NCBI GenBank assembly: GCA_018662365.1
Contig: JABJGH010000053.1
Span: forward strand, 18,760-82,759
DNA from: Chloroflexota bacterium
GTDB taxonomy: Bacteria > Chloroflexota > Anaerolineae > Anaerolineales > UBA11579
Direction: 5' to 3'
Length of the DNA stretch: 64,000 nucleotides
This document shows, piece by piece, positions 17,364 to 27,394 of this stretch. The first letter of the stretch is position 1. Every line of letters starts with the position of its first letter. Under the pieces are notes generated by a model. The model was given only the letters and a program-made list of their open reading frames with translations. It made no database searches and had not been told where the DNA came from. Both the position numbers and the translations under genes were made by a program.

Positions 17364-18974
17364 ATGCTCCGTCTAACTGATATTCGTTTACCTCTCAACC
17401 ATCCAGAAATTGCAATAAAAAACGCAATTCTGAAAAGAATTAATATCTCTGAAAAAGATTTGGTTCAGTTTAAAATATTCAAAAGAGGATATGACGCCCG
17501 CAAACACAATGATATTAGGTTGGTATATACAATTGACATAGAAGCAAAAAACGAAAAAGGGATTTTGTATAAGTTCCGAAAAAACAATCAAATAAAAATA
17601 AAACCAGATACCCAATATAAATTAGTTGCAAAAGCTGACCCAAATGTACAGGAAAGACCAATAATCATCGGCACCGGCCCATGCGGTATTTTTGCCGGTT
17701 TGGTTTTGGCTCAAATGGGATTTAATCCTATCCTTCTCGAAAGAGGGAAAAAGGTGAAGGAAAGGACTGAAGACACCTTTGGTTTTTGGCGGAAAGGAGA
17801 GTTAAATCCAGAATCTAATGTGCAATTTGGCGAGGGCGGTGCTGGCACATTTTCAGACGGAAAATTGCATACTCAAACCAAAGATAAGAATAACCGAGGC
17901 AGAAAAGTTCTTGAGGAATTTGTTGCCGCTGGCGCACCAAATGAAATTCTTTATATTAGCAAACCCCATATAGGTACTCTAAAATTAGTTAAGATCGTTA
18001 AAAATATGAGGAACAAGATCATTGATCTAGGTGGTGAGGTGCGCTTCCAATCTAGAGTCGATGATTTGATAATTAAGGATAGTCAGGTACTTGGAGTCGT
18101 ATTAAGCAACGGAGAAGAAATTCTAAGTAAGCATGTCATCTTGGCCATTGGTCATAGTGCCAGGGATACCTTTGAAATGCTTCTTAAGAAAGATATCAAT
18201 ATTGAAGCAAAATCCTTTTCAATTGGTCTTCGCATCGAACACCCCCAGGGTCTTATTGATACTTGTCAATTTGGAGAAAATGCGGGTAACCCAATCCTCG
18301 GTGCCGCAGATTATAAATTGGTGCACCATGGCAGCAATGGCAGGTCTGTTTATACCTTTTGTATGTGCCCCGGGGGAACCGTACTTGCTTCTTCCTCAGA
18401 ACCAAATTCGATCGTCACAAATGGCATGAGTCAATATTCAAGAAATGAGGGCAATGCGAACAGTGCTATTGTCGTGGAAGTATCTCCCAAAGATTTCCCC
18501 GGGAATCCTCTTGCAGGAATTGATTTTCAAAGAAAGTGGGAAAAAGCTGCCTTTATATTAGGCGGTGAGAATTATGATGCACCGGGGCAATTACTTGGAG
18601 ATTTTATGGCAAACCGCCCTTCGAAAAATTTCGGAGATGTAATGCCTTCCTATAAACCGGGTGTAAAACTTGGGAGTTTAGATTCTTGCCTTCCCGACTA
18701 TGTACTAACTTCAATCCGAGAAGCCCTCCCCTTCTTTAATAAAAAGATCAAAGGGTTTTTATTGGACGATGCAATTCTTACTGGCGTTGAAACCCGAACG
18801 TCATCTCCCATTCGAATCATAAGAGATAAAAGCCATCAAAGTATTTCCCTAAAGGGTCTTTATCCTTCAGGAGAAGGTGCGGGCTATGCAGGGGGAATAT
18901 TATCTTCAGCCGTAGATGGAATAAAAGCCGCAGAAGCTGTTGCCTTTAATATACTAAACCTCGATATTTCCTAA
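17364..18974 (+). CDS. FAD-dependent dehydrogenase/oxidoreductase (COG2509-like)
   Basis: IIGTGPCGIFAGLVLAQMGFNPILLERGKKVKERTEDTFGFWRKGELNPESNVQFGEGGAGTFSDGKL; C-terminal PSGEGAGYAGGILSSAVDGIKAAEA. Confidence 0.88.
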   Translation: MLRLTDIRLPLNHPEIAIKNAILKRINISEKDLVQFKIFKRGYDARKHNDIRLVYTIDIEAKNEKGILYKFRKNNQIKIKPDTQYKLVAKADPNVQERPIIIGTGPCGIFAGLVLAQMGFNPILLERGKKVKERTEDTFGFWRKGELNPESNVQFGEGGAGTFSDGKLHTQTKDKNNRGRKVLEEFVAAGAPNEILYISKPHIGTLKLVKIVKNMRNKIIDLGGEVRFQSRVDDLIIKDSQVLGVVLSNGEEILSKHVILAIGHSARDTFEMLLKKDINIEAKSFSIGLRIEHPQGLIDTCQFGENAGNPILGAADYKLVHHGSNGRSVYTFCMCPGGTVLASSSEPNSIVTNGMSQYSRNEGNANSAIVVEVSPKDFPGNPLAGIDFQRKWEKAAFILGGENYDAPGQLLGDFMANRPSKNFGDVMPSYKPGVKLGSLDSCLPDYVLTSIREALPFFNKKIKGFLLDDAILTGVETRTSSPIRIIRDKSHQSISLKGLYPSGEGAGYAGGILSSAVDGIKAAEAVAFNILNLDIS

Positions 18975-19181
18975 TAACCAAAATCCATTTCCTCATTTAA
19001 TACTTATGATTTTATTGATATTTATTATCCAATTTGTTATAATTCAAATTATATTGATTAATTTCTAAAACTTTTAAGTTTAGGGAAATAAAAAAAATTA
19101 TAAATCCAAATTTCCTATTTAAAAATTAGAAATTTAGTTACAACTTATTCTTGTTATAAAAAATACATTGGAGAAATTACT

Positions 19182-20246
19182 TTGAAATATCTATACGTTA
19201 TTTTTACAAAATTGCCGAAAACTCTTCGTAACTCATTTAAAATATTTCCCCTCCTACTAATTTTCACTTTTCAAGTTTTCCTTTCTTCTTGTGTTTCCAA
19301 TGATATCGAAACTCAGGAGAGCCTGATTATATACTCTGGTCGGAGTGAAAGCCTAGTGGGACCAATTATTGAAAGTTTTATTGAATCGACCGGCATTCAG
19401 GTGGATGTGCGCTATGGCGGCACGGCAGAGCTAGCAGCAACGCTATTGGAAGAAGGAGATTCTTCCCCCGCCGACCTCTTTTTTGCTCAAGACCCCGGCG
19501 GTTTGGGAGCTGTTGCTGAACAAGGGATGTTATCTGCCTTACCTGAGGATATGCTAAGTTTAGTCGATCCAAGGTTTATTGATCCCTCTGGCAATTGGGT
19601 GGGCATCTCTGGTAGGGCTAGAGTCATTGTGTACAACACCGATACTCTTTCACCGGAGGATTTACCCACCGATCTTCAGGGATTCACCGATCCAAAATGG
19701 AAAGGGAAAATTGGGCTCCCCCCCACGAATACATCCTTTCAAACAATGCTCACCGGAATGCGAGAAATTTGGGGCGAAGCCGAAACTAAACTTTGGCTGG
19801 AGGGTATTTTAGAAAATGATCCGGTTTATTATGAAAAGAATACCCCTACCGTTGCAGCCGTTGCCGCGGGAGAGGTAGAAGTCGGATTTGTAAATCATTA
19901 TTACTTATATCGATTTTTAGCAGAAGAAGGGGAAAGTTTTTCCGCCCGTAATTACTTTTTGCCTTCAGGCGGTCCAGGTTCTTTGATTTTAGTATCAGCA
20001 ATTGGTGTTATTGAAAGTTCTGATAATTTCGAAAATGCAGAAAAATTTATTCAATTTTTACTTTCAAATGAAGCCCAGCAATATTTTGCTAACGAGACCT
20101 TTGAATATCCATTAATCGAGGGTATTTCTATCCCGGCAAACCTCCCTCCAATTGAAAACTTAAATTCGGTCAATATTTCCCTGGGAGACCTAGTAGATCT
20201 TGATGGCACGATAAAAATGCTTCAAGAAGTGGAAATGTTACCCTAA
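19182..20246 (+). CDS. Iron(III)-type ABC transporter substrate-binding lipoprotein
   Basis: LSSCVSN lipobox; LIIYSGRSESLVGPIIESFIESTGIQVDVRYGGTAELAATLLEEG typical of FbpA/FutA-like proteins; TTG start with upstream GGAGA. Confidence 0.88.
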   Translation: MKYLYVIFTKLPKTLRNSFKIFPLLLIFTFQVFLSSCVSNDIETQESLIIYSGRSESLVGPIIESFIESTGIQVDVRYGGTAELAATLLEEGDSSPADLFFAQDPGGLGAVAEQGMLSALPEDMLSLVDPRFIDPSGNWVGISGRARVIVYNTDTLSPEDLPTDLQGFTDPKWKGKIGLPPTNTSFQTMLTGMREIWGEAETKLWLEGILENDPVYYEKNTPTVAAVAAGEVEVGFVNHYYLYRFLAEEGESFSARNYFLPSGGPGSLILVSAIGVIESSDNFENAEKFIQFLLSNEAQQYFANETFEYPLIEGISIPANLPPIENLNSVNISLGDLVDLDGTIKMLQEVEMLP

Positions 20247-20247
20247 T

Positions 20248-21837
20248 TTGATGAAAACCAAACGACCGAGCTTAAAATCCGTTTTTGTTTTATGGATTCC
20301 CTCAATCTTGATTACTCTCGGAATTTTGCTTCCCTTGATATATCTGGTTATTCGGGCATATGATGCAAATATCGACGCGTGGTCTTTGTTATTAAAATCA
20401 AGCACAATTAAAACTTTGGGAAGAACTGTATGGCTGGCAGTTTGGGTTACCCTTTTCTCAATATTGGTAGCTTTGCCACTTGCTTGGCTAACCACCAGAA
20501 GTGATATTCCCTTTAAAAGAATGTGGGCAATTTTAACCCCCCTCCCCCTAGTCATTCCCAGTTATGTGGGCGCCTATTTACTAGTGTCCATGCTAGGACC
20601 AAGGGGAATGGTCCAACAATGGTTAGAAGGAAGCCTAGGCATTTCTAGATTACCAGAAATCTACGGTTTCCCCGGGGCTTTATATATTCTCACTGTGCTA
20701 AGTTTTCCCTTTATTTTACTGAGTATAAGATCCTCTTTACAGCGCGTAGACCCAAGCTTAGAAGAAGCTTCAAGAAGTTTAGGGAACAATGCCTGGCAAA
20801 CCTTTTGGAAAGTAATTTTTCCTCAATTAAAACCTGCCATCCTAACCGGAAGCCTTTTGGTCGTCCTGTATGTACTACGAGATTTTGGCGCAGTTTCGAT
20901 AATGAGATATAACACCTTTACCCGCGTGATTTATATCCAATACCAATCTTCATTTGACAGAAGTACGGCTGCGATCCTTTCTCTAGTACTTGTCAGCTTG
21001 ACAATAATTATTCTAATAATTAAACAAGTTAGCCAAAACAGGGCAATTATCGAAAGAAGCGATTCTAAAAACACCCGTCCCCCCCCAATTATCCCCTTAG
21101 GAAAATGGCGATGGCCAGCGTTAATTTTTTGCTCCTCAATAGTTATCGTGACTCTCATTATTCCCGGTTCTAATTTGATTTACTGGGTCCTTCGCGGCGT
21201 TCAGGCTGGAGAAAAGATCGGCAATTTATGGGAAGCTACTCAAAATTCAATACTTGCTTCAGGTTTGGCAGCAGTCCTCATTTTAATCGCCGCAATTCCA
21301 ATTGCAATTATTTCGGTCCGCTATCCAAACAAATTGAGTGGAATGATCGAGAGAACTACGTATTTATCCTTTGCCTTACCCGGCATTGTAGTAGCATTAG
21401 CCCTGGTCTTTTTCGGTTCAAATTACGTAAGCGCTCTTTATCAAAGTCTCCCTCTTCTTCTTTTTGCTTATCTCGTATTATTTCTTCCAGAGGCAGTAGG
21501 CTCCGTAAAAACTTCCTTACAACAAATTAACCCAAATTTAGAAGAAGCGGCAAGAAGCCTAGGCAGTCAACCATTTCGAGTATTTCAAAAGATCACATTC
21601 CCCCTTGTCAGGCCCGGGTTGGTGGCTGGTTTTGGCCTTGTATTCCTAACTACTATGAAAGAACTTTCCGCGACCCTGATCCTATCCCCCATCGGGTATA
21701 AAACATTAGCCATCGGAGTTTGGGACGCAGTTTCTGAAGCATTTTTTGCGAGGGCCGCAGCCCCTGCATTATTGATCATCTTAATCTCCTCAGTGCCATT
21801 AGCATTAATGACATTTAGAAAAGAAAGGAAATACTAA
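20248..21837 (+). CDS. Iron ABC transporter permease (fused two-repeat FbpB-like)
   Basis: Two EAA loops (EEASRSLGNNAWQTFWKVIFPQLKPAIL; EEAARSLGSQPFRVFQKITFPLVRPGL). Confidence 0.9.
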   Translation: MMKTKRPSLKSVFVLWIPSILITLGILLPLIYLVIRAYDANIDAWSLLLKSSTIKTLGRTVWLAVWVTLFSILVALPLAWLTTRSDIPFKRMWAILTPLPLVIPSYVGAYLLVSMLGPRGMVQQWLEGSLGISRLPEIYGFPGALYILTVLSFPFILLSIRSSLQRVDPSLEEASRSLGNNAWQTFWKVIFPQLKPAILTGSLLVVLYVLRDFGAVSIMRYNTFTRVIYIQYQSSFDRSTAAILSLVLVSLTIIILIIKQVSQNRAIIERSDSKNTRPPPIIPLGKWRWPALIFCSSIVIVTLIIPGSNLIYWVLRGVQAGEKIGNLWEATQNSILASGLAAVLILIAAIPIAIISVRYPNKLSGMIERTTYLSFALPGIVVALALVFFGSNYVSALYQSLPLLLFAYLVLFLPEAVGSVKTSLQQINPNLEEAARSLGSQPFRVFQKITFPLVRPGLVAGFGLVFLTTMKELSATLILSPIGYKTLAIGVWDAVSEAFFARAAAPALLIILISSVPLALMTFRKERKY

Positions 21838-21847
21838 AAAGGTTTTT

Positions 21848-22900
21848 ATGCAACAATATTCGGTCATCACAGAAAATTTAAATAAATCTTTCGATGTGGA
21901 TTCTGTATTAAAAAATCTTGATCTGAAGATTATAAAGGGTGAGATCATGGCCATTGTAGGACCAAGTGGTTGTGGAAAAACAACAACTCTCAGATTAATC
22001 GCCGGATTTGAACAACCTGACAAAGGAAAAATTATCTTGGGAGATACCATTGTCGCCGATGAGAAAACCTTTCTTCCTCCTGAAAAAAGAGGGGTTGGCA
22101 TGGTATTTCAAGATTTTGCCCTTTTCCCCCACTTAACCGTTGCGGAAAACATCTCTTTTGGTATTAAGTCTAAAGATAAAGAAAAAATAAGAGAAGAAGT
22201 AGACTCCCTACTGGAATTGGTAGCTCTAAATAATCTGGGAGATAGATTTCCCCATGAATTATCAGGTGGGCAACGTCAAAGAGTATCGTTGGCACGTGCT
22301 TTAGCACCCAAACCTGACCTAATATTAATGGACGAACCTTTTAGTAATATTGATGCCGATACACGGCTCATAATACGGGAAGAAGTAAGGAAAATACTCA
22401 AGAAATTAAAAACTACTGCAATTTTTGTGACCCATGATCAAGAAGAAGCTCTCTTTATGGGAGATCGACTCGCGGTTATGAATGAGGGAGAACTGGAACA
22501 AATAGGAACTCCAGAAAATGTATTTCAACAACCAAAATCTCGCTTTGTGGCTGAGTTTATGGGCAACACCGATTTTATTCCTGGGGTTATTTCCAAAAAA
22601 GGAATAAAAACCGAAATCGGAGAACTTGAACAAAGAATTAATCTACCGATCGGAACAAAAATTGATATAGCCGTCCGGTTTGACGATCTAAAATTAAAAA
22701 AATCAAAAAAACCAAACGCAATTGTTCTAGCTCGTCACTTTAAGGGGTCGATGAATATTTACCGATTACAACTTCCCTCAGGAAATATATTGCATGCCTA
22801 TGCCAAACATACAAAAACTATCGAACTAGGTAAATTCGTAAAGGTTAAACTAGATCCCGGTCACGATCTCGCCTGTTTCATAGGCGAAAAAGCATTATAG
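21848..22900 (+). CDS. Iron ABC transporter ATP-binding protein (FbpC-like)
   Basis: GPSGCGKTTTLRLIAGFEQP, VGMVFQDFALFPHLTV, LSGGQRQRVSLARAL, LILMDEPFSNID; C-terminal TOBE-like domain. Confidence 0.93.
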   Translation: MQQYSVITENLNKSFDVDSVLKNLDLKIIKGEIMAIVGPSGCGKTTTLRLIAGFEQPDKGKIILGDTIVADEKTFLPPEKRGVGMVFQDFALFPHLTVAENISFGIKSKDKEKIREEVDSLLELVALNNLGDRFPHELSGGQRQRVSLARALAPKPDLILMDEPFSNIDADTRLIIREEVRKILKKLKTTAIFVTHDQEEALFMGDRLAVMNEGELEQIGTPENVFQQPKSRFVAEFMGNTDFIPGVISKKGIKTEIGELEQRINLPIGTKIDIAVRFDDLKLKKSKKPNAIVLARHFKGSMNIYRLQLPSGNILHAYAKHTKTIELGKFVKVKLDPGHDLACFIGEKAL

Positions 22901-23000
22901 AAAGAAATCTTGCATTTATTAATTCATATTATCAAAGCATATTCTCAATCATTCGCAGAATATTTCATTCCGATGTATAATTTGGAAAAGTGAGGTTTAA

Positions 23001-23663
23001 ATGTCCAGAGAAACATTAGAACGCAAAGAAGAAGAATTATTAGATGAGATATTAATTCTTGGAAAAATGGTTGAAACCGCGATGTTAGATGCTGTCGAGG
23101 CTTTGCGTACCCGTGACATGGAAGCCTCCAAAAAGGTTTTGGAGCTTGACAAGGAAATCAATTTAAAAAGGTTTGATATTGAAAAAGAAACCTTGATCAC
23201 GATTGCCACCCAACAACCCATGGCTACTGATTTGCGAATATTGGCCTCAGTCTTTGAAGTCAGTACTGAGCTTGAAAGAATGGGTGATTATGCAAAAGGT
23301 ATCGCCAAGATTAATATTCGAATGGGTACTGAAGCTCTCTTAAAACCTCTTATTGATATTCCAAAAATGGCAAAAATTGCCCTTTCAATGCTCAATAAAT
23401 CCTTAACCGCTTTTGTTGAAGGGGACGAAAAAGCTGCTAGAATAATTTACCTTGAAGATGATAAAGTAGACGCCCTTTACGAGAAGATCTACCGTGAATT
23501 GATCGGAATTGCAGCTAAAGATCCAGAATTGGTGGATAAGGCAAATAATCTTCTTTGGGCTTGCCATAATATTGAACGTTTAGCAGACCGGGTAACAAAT
23601 ATTTGCGAAAGAACAATTTTTGTAGTCACCGGCGAACTTGTCGAATTGGCAGATGCATTTTAA
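23001..23663 (+). CDS. phoU: Phosphate transport regulator PhoU
   Basis: Two three-helix PhoU repeats; LERMGDYAKGIAKI and IERLADRVTNICERTIFVVTGEL. Confidence 0.93.
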   Translation: MSRETLERKEEELLDEILILGKMVETAMLDAVEALRTRDMEASKKVLELDKEINLKRFDIEKETLITIATQQPMATDLRILASVFEVSTELERMGDYAKGIAKINIRMGTEALLKPLIDIPKMAKIALSMLNKSLTAFVEGDEKAARIIYLEDDKVDALYEKIYRELIGIAAKDPELVDKANNLLWACHNIERLADRVTNICERTIFVVTGELVELADAF

Positions 23664-23737
23664 AAAATAATAATTTCTTCAAGTTATTATAAATTTGAAT
23701 TTTCACCTGCTATCCCACTGAAAAGGAGGTGTTGCTA

Positions 23738-23797
23738 ATGATTAGTTTCTGTACCAAAACAGGCACTGTGGCAACCCTTCTTCTCTCAGATAATTAG
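23738..23797 (+). CDS. Putative 19-aa leader peptide / uORF MISFCTKTGTVATLLLSDN
   Basis: Strong SD AAAAGGAGGTG about 8 nt before ATG 23738; TAG stop at 23795-23797; lies across one arm of a 10-bp hairpin followed by an intrinsic terminator. Confidence 0.45.
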   Translation: MISFCTKTGTVATLLLSDN

Positions 23798-23812
23798 GGA
23801 AACCACAGTGCC
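23762..23812 (+). ncRNA. Structured leader-like RNA hairpin
   Basis: GGCACTGTGG (23762-23771) perfectly complementary to CCACAGTGCC (23803-23812); inner CCCT/AGGG pairing possible. Confidence 0.55.
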
Positions 23813-23817
23813 GAATT

Positions 23818-23848
23818 GAGTGTCGCCCATGGCGGCACTCGTTTTTTA
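23818..23848 (+). terminator. Rho-independent terminator upstream of flavoprotein gene
   Basis: GAGTGTCGCC-CAT-GGCGGCACTC followed by GTTTTTT. Confidence 0.8.
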
Positions 23849-23872
23849 TTAACAAAGAATACACATAAAATT

Positions 23873-25117
23873 ATGGATAATTTCGATCTAGTAGTCATTG
23901 GTGGAGGAGCGGCCGGCTTTTTCGCAGCAGTCTCAGCTAAAACAAAGAATTCTAATCTCAATATTTTGATCATTGAGAAAAGCAATAAATTACTATCAAA
24001 AGTATTGGTTTCAGGTGGTGGAAGATGCAATTTAACCCACGCATGTTATGAGCCTGCAAAATTAGTCGAAAATTATCCCCGGGGCTCAAAGGAATTGCTA
24101 GGCCCCTTTTTTCAATTTCAACCTGCCGATACGATTGAATGGTTTGACGGCCATGGCGTTAAAACGAAGGTCGAAAAAGACGGGCGTGTTTTCCCTGCGT
24201 CGGATAAATCCTCAACAATCGCAAATTGTCTCATGGATCAGGCTACTAAACTCAATATCAGAGTCTACGAAAATTCTCATGCGAATTCCATAAATTATCA
24301 AAGCAAAAAATTCGAGATTCATTTATCCAATAATTCCGTAATTTCCGCCAACAAGGTTTTGATAGCTACCGGGGGAATATCAAAAAATGCTCATGAATTA
24401 ATTGATAATTTTGGACATACCATTATCCCCCCCGTTCCATCATTATTTACTTTTAATATTCAAGATCCACGAATTGAAGGCCTTCTTGGCATATCGGTTC
24501 CTGAAGTAGAATTAAAGATTAGTTTCATTTCCACGAAAAATAAATCAAAGGAATTTATATCTAAGGGACCCTTACTGATTACTCATTGGGGGATTAGTGG
24601 CCCAGCAGTATTAAAACTTTCAGCCCTAGCCGCAAGATATTTGCATGAAGAAAACTACAAGTCCACGGTAAGTATCGATTGGATTCCCCAGATTCCTAAA
24701 ACTGAAGTATTAAACTACCTATATGAAGAAAAGAAGATCCATCCCAAGAAGAAAGCCGAAAGCACCAATATCAATGGTTGGATGCCCTCCCGATTATGGA
24801 AAAGACTTATCCATGCAACAGGAATTCAGGCAGATCAAACTTGGGGAGAAATATCTAACACCAAATTACAAAAATTTTCAGAGCAACTGAAAAACGGGAT
24901 ATTTAATATATCAGGTAAGGGAATATTTAAAGAGGAGTTTGTAACCTGTGGTGGGGTGAAACTAAGTGAAGTGAATTTTAAAACTATGGAAAGCAAAATC
25001 CAGCCAGGATTATACTTTGCTGGAGAAATTTTAGATATTGATGGATTAACCGGGGGTTTCAATTTCCAATCTGCCTGGACGACCGCTTGGATTGCTGCTC
25101 AATCAATAGGAAATTAG
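23873..25117 (+). CDS. HI0933-like NAD(P)/FAD-dependent flavoprotein
   Basis: MDNFDLVVIGGGAAGFFAAVSAKTKN..., SGGGRCNLTHA, CGGVKLSEVNFKTMESKIQPGLYFAGEILDIDGLTGGFNFQSAWTTAW. Start moved from the track's 23816 to ATG 23873 because 23816 lies within the terminator. Confidence 0.9.
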   Translation: MDNFDLVVIGGGAAGFFAAVSAKTKNSNLNILIIEKSNKLLSKVLVSGGGRCNLTHACYEPAKLVENYPRGSKELLGPFFQFQPADTIEWFDGHGVKTKVEKDGRVFPASDKSSTIANCLMDQATKLNIRVYENSHANSINYQSKKFEIHLSNNSVISANKVLIATGGISKNAHELIDNFGHTIIPPVPSLFTFNIQDPRIEGLLGISVPEVELKISFISTKNKSKEFISKGPLLITHWGISGPAVLKLSALAARYLHEENYKSTVSIDWIPQIPKTEVLNYLYEEKKIHPKKKAESTNINGWMPSRLWKRLIHATGIQADQTWGEISNTKLQKFSEQLKNGIFNISGKGIFKEEFVTCGGVKLSEVNFKTMESKIQPGLYFAGEILDIDGLTGGFNFQSAWTTAWIAAQSIGN

Positions 25118-25174
25118 CCAATCTGATTTCGACTATAATTATTCGAATAGAATAAAATAACAGAAAGGAAATTT

Positions 25175-25735
25175 ATGAATTTAAAAATTAAGAAATGGGA
25201 AATTGCCGGAATTATATTTATTATTGGGTTTGGCACAACCCTACACTTTTGGTTTGAATGGACAAATTATTGGCGCCCGATGGCCTTAATTGCCGCTGTA
25301 AATGAGAGCACTTGGGAGCATTTTAAAATGGCCTTTTGGCCAAGCATATTTTTTGGAATAGTTGAATATTTCTGTCTAAAAATAAATGCAAATAAATTTC
25401 TGTTCGGTAAATTATTAGGATTAATCACGATGCCTATTGTTACCTTCGTATTGTTTTACAGCTATACGACGATTACCGGACATCATTACCTTTGGGTTGA
25501 CGTGATTATTTTTATGCTATCGGTAATCGCCGGGCAATATGTCAGCTATAAAATATTGGTAAATGAAAAGACATATCCTTCCTCAACTGGCCAGTTAGCC
25601 ATGGTGGGTATTGTCGTCATGATCGCTGCATTTTCATTATTAAGTTATTACCCGATGAAAAACTTCATTTTCGAACATCCAGACGGACATGGAGAATATG
25701 GCATTCTTGATCATTACGGTGATCACGATCACTAA
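25175..25735 (+). CDS. Small multi-TM membrane protein (possibly DUF6512-like)
   Basis: 186 aa, GTTLHFWFEWTNYWRPMALIAAVNESTWEHFKMAFWPSIFF, His-rich C-terminus HGEYGILDHYGDHDH. Confidence 0.65.
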   Translation: MNLKIKKWEIAGIIFIIGFGTTLHFWFEWTNYWRPMALIAAVNESTWEHFKMAFWPSIFFGIVEYFCLKINANKFLFGKLLGLITMPIVTFVLFYSYTTITGHHYLWVDVIIFMLSVIAGQYVSYKILVNEKTYPSSTGQLAMVGIVVMIAAFSLLSYYPMKNFIFEHPDGHGEYGILDHYGDHDH

Positions 25736-25804
25736 TATTCTCAATAATTAACAGAAACTATTTTAAAAATATAGTCATAGACAAAATATATTTGAGGATC
25801 TAAC

Positions 25805-26695
25805 TTGGTATCGTTTAAGACTACAAAAATTAGTTCATGGTGGATGGCTATCCGCCCTCACACTCTTCCAGCTGCGATTTCCCCTGTTATTGTGGCTTGG
25901 AGTATCACCTATCAGCAAAAATCATTTTCTTTGCTGCCCGCACTCGCTGCTATGTTTTCTGCATTAATGATCCAGATCATTAGCAATTTAGTGAATGACG
26001 TAATGGATTTTAATAAAGGGGCGGATACAGAACAGCGGCAGGGTTTTAAACGAGTCACCCAATCAGGCTTATTATCCCAAAAGGAAGTTTGGGGCGGGGT
26101 TGTCCTCGCCATTATTCTTGCATTTTTGGCAGGGAGTTATTTAATTTGGCTTAGGGGATATTGGGTTTTATTGATAGGTGTTATTTCGATCCTTTCGTCT
26201 ATCGCCTATACCGCTGGTCCATTCCCCTTAGCCTATAACGGATTTGGAGATCTATTTGTCTTAATATTCTTTGGATTTGTAAACCTTTGTGGATCTGTTT
26301 TCGTGATCATGTCCACAATCCCAAGTATAAGTTGGGTAATGGCCTTTAATATGGGGGCTTTGATCACAGCTATCTTAGTAGTCAATAATATTCGAGATAT
26401 TGAGAGCGATCGGAAAGCAGGTCGGCGTAATATTCCGATCGTTTATGGATTGAAGGTGGCATTTTGGGAATACCGAGCTTTGATAATCCTTCCCTATATT
26501 TTGTTATTGTTCACAGCGATTTTTTCTCGACAATTTTTCCTATTAATGCCCTTTTTATCGTTTCCCTTTGCCATCCAACTTTTACGGGACTTGCCTAAAA
26601 CCAAGGGGGCACAGTTAAACAAAATATTAGGCCAAACCGCCCAACTTGTTCTTCGTTATGGAGTCTTACTCGCGATAGGTTTTTTACTCAGCTAA
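25805..26695 (+). CDS. menA: 1,4-dihydroxy-2-naphthoate polyprenyltransferase
   Basis: UbiA-type NDVMDFNKGADTEQR and NIRDIESDRKAGRRNIPI motifs; WWMAIRPHTLPAAISPV N-terminus; adjacent ubiE/menG. Confidence 0.92.
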   Translation: MVSFKTTKISSWWMAIRPHTLPAAISPVIVAWSITYQQKSFSLLPALAAMFSALMIQIISNLVNDVMDFNKGADTEQRQGFKRVTQSGLLSQKEVWGGVVLAIILAFLAGSYLIWLRGYWVLLIGVISILSSIAYTAGPFPLAYNGFGDLFVLIFFGFVNLCGSVFVIMSTIPSISWVMAFNMGALITAILVVNNIRDIESDRKAGRRNIPIVYGLKVAFWEYRALIILPYILLLFTAIFSRQFFLLMPFLSFPFAIQLLRDLPKTKGAQLNKILGQTAQLVLRYGVLLAIGFLLS

Positions 26696-27394
26696 TTTGT
26701 TTCCCCAATGAATTGCCATTGTTTTAAACATTTTCTTCCAATACCCCACTTCCACAAATCCCGCTAATTCAATTTTTTCACTTAGTTTGTCCGCGTCCAA
26801 AAATTCCTGAGTTGAATCAGACAAATATTTATACGCAAACGAATCTCCCACGATCAAACGTCCCATAAGAGGAATAATCATATTGAGATAAATATTAATA
26901 AATGGGGCCAGCCAATTTCGTTCTGGGGGAGTGGTGTCCAACGAGGCCAACTTAGCCTTCTTTCGCCCCACTCTAAATTGTTCCACCAAAGTTTTCTCAA
27001 TACTTGGAACATTTCGAAGTAAAAACCCACTTATAACTGCATCGAAGGACTCTTTTTTAAATGGCAATTTTTGAGCATCTGCGATACACCAGTGAATATC
27101 TGGGTCTTCGGTTTCGCTCGCCCCCAAGAAAACCATTTCAGGTGTAAAGTCAGCGGCAAATACTACAGAGTCCGGGTGCTGTCTTCGAACTTCTCGGGAG
27201 AGGTCCCCAGTCCCACATCCTATATCTAAAACCACCGGATTAGTATTAAGGGATATTTTTTTTACTAAAATCTTTCTCCACCGAATATCCTGCCCAAAGG
27301 TCATTACACGATTGAGTAAATCGTATCGAGGAGCGATTTTGCCAAACATTTCCTTTACATGCTTTTTATCTTTTGGGTTTTCGTTGCCTTTCAT
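26684..27394 (-). CDS. ubiE: Demethylmenaquinone methyltransferase UbiE/MenG
   Basis: MFGKIAPRYDLLNRVMTFGQDIRWR, LDIGCGTGDLSREV, VISGFLLRNV. Overlaps menA 3' end by 12 nt. Confidence 0.93.
   Translation of the reverse strand: MKGNENPKDKKHVKEMFGKIAPRYDLLNRVMTFGQDIRWRKILVKKISLNTNPVVLDIGCGTGDLSREVRRQHPDSVVFAADFTPEMVFLGASETEDPDIHWCIADAQKLPFKKESFDAVISGFLLRNVPSIEKTLVEQFRVGRKKAKLASLDTTPPERNWLAPFINIYLNMIIPLMGRLIVGDSFAYKYLSDSTQEFLDADKLSEKIELAGFVEVGYWKKMFKTMAIHWGNKLAE

Noticed and set aside
23816-23872. Track-predicted GTG start of the HI0933-like flavoprotein
   Set aside because: It lies within the intrinsic terminator hairpin; ATG 23873 gives a normal flavoprotein N-terminus.
26684-26695. 12-nt convergent overlap of menA and ubiE
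   Set aside because: Tail-to-tail overlaps of this size are common in compact genomes; not considered unusual.
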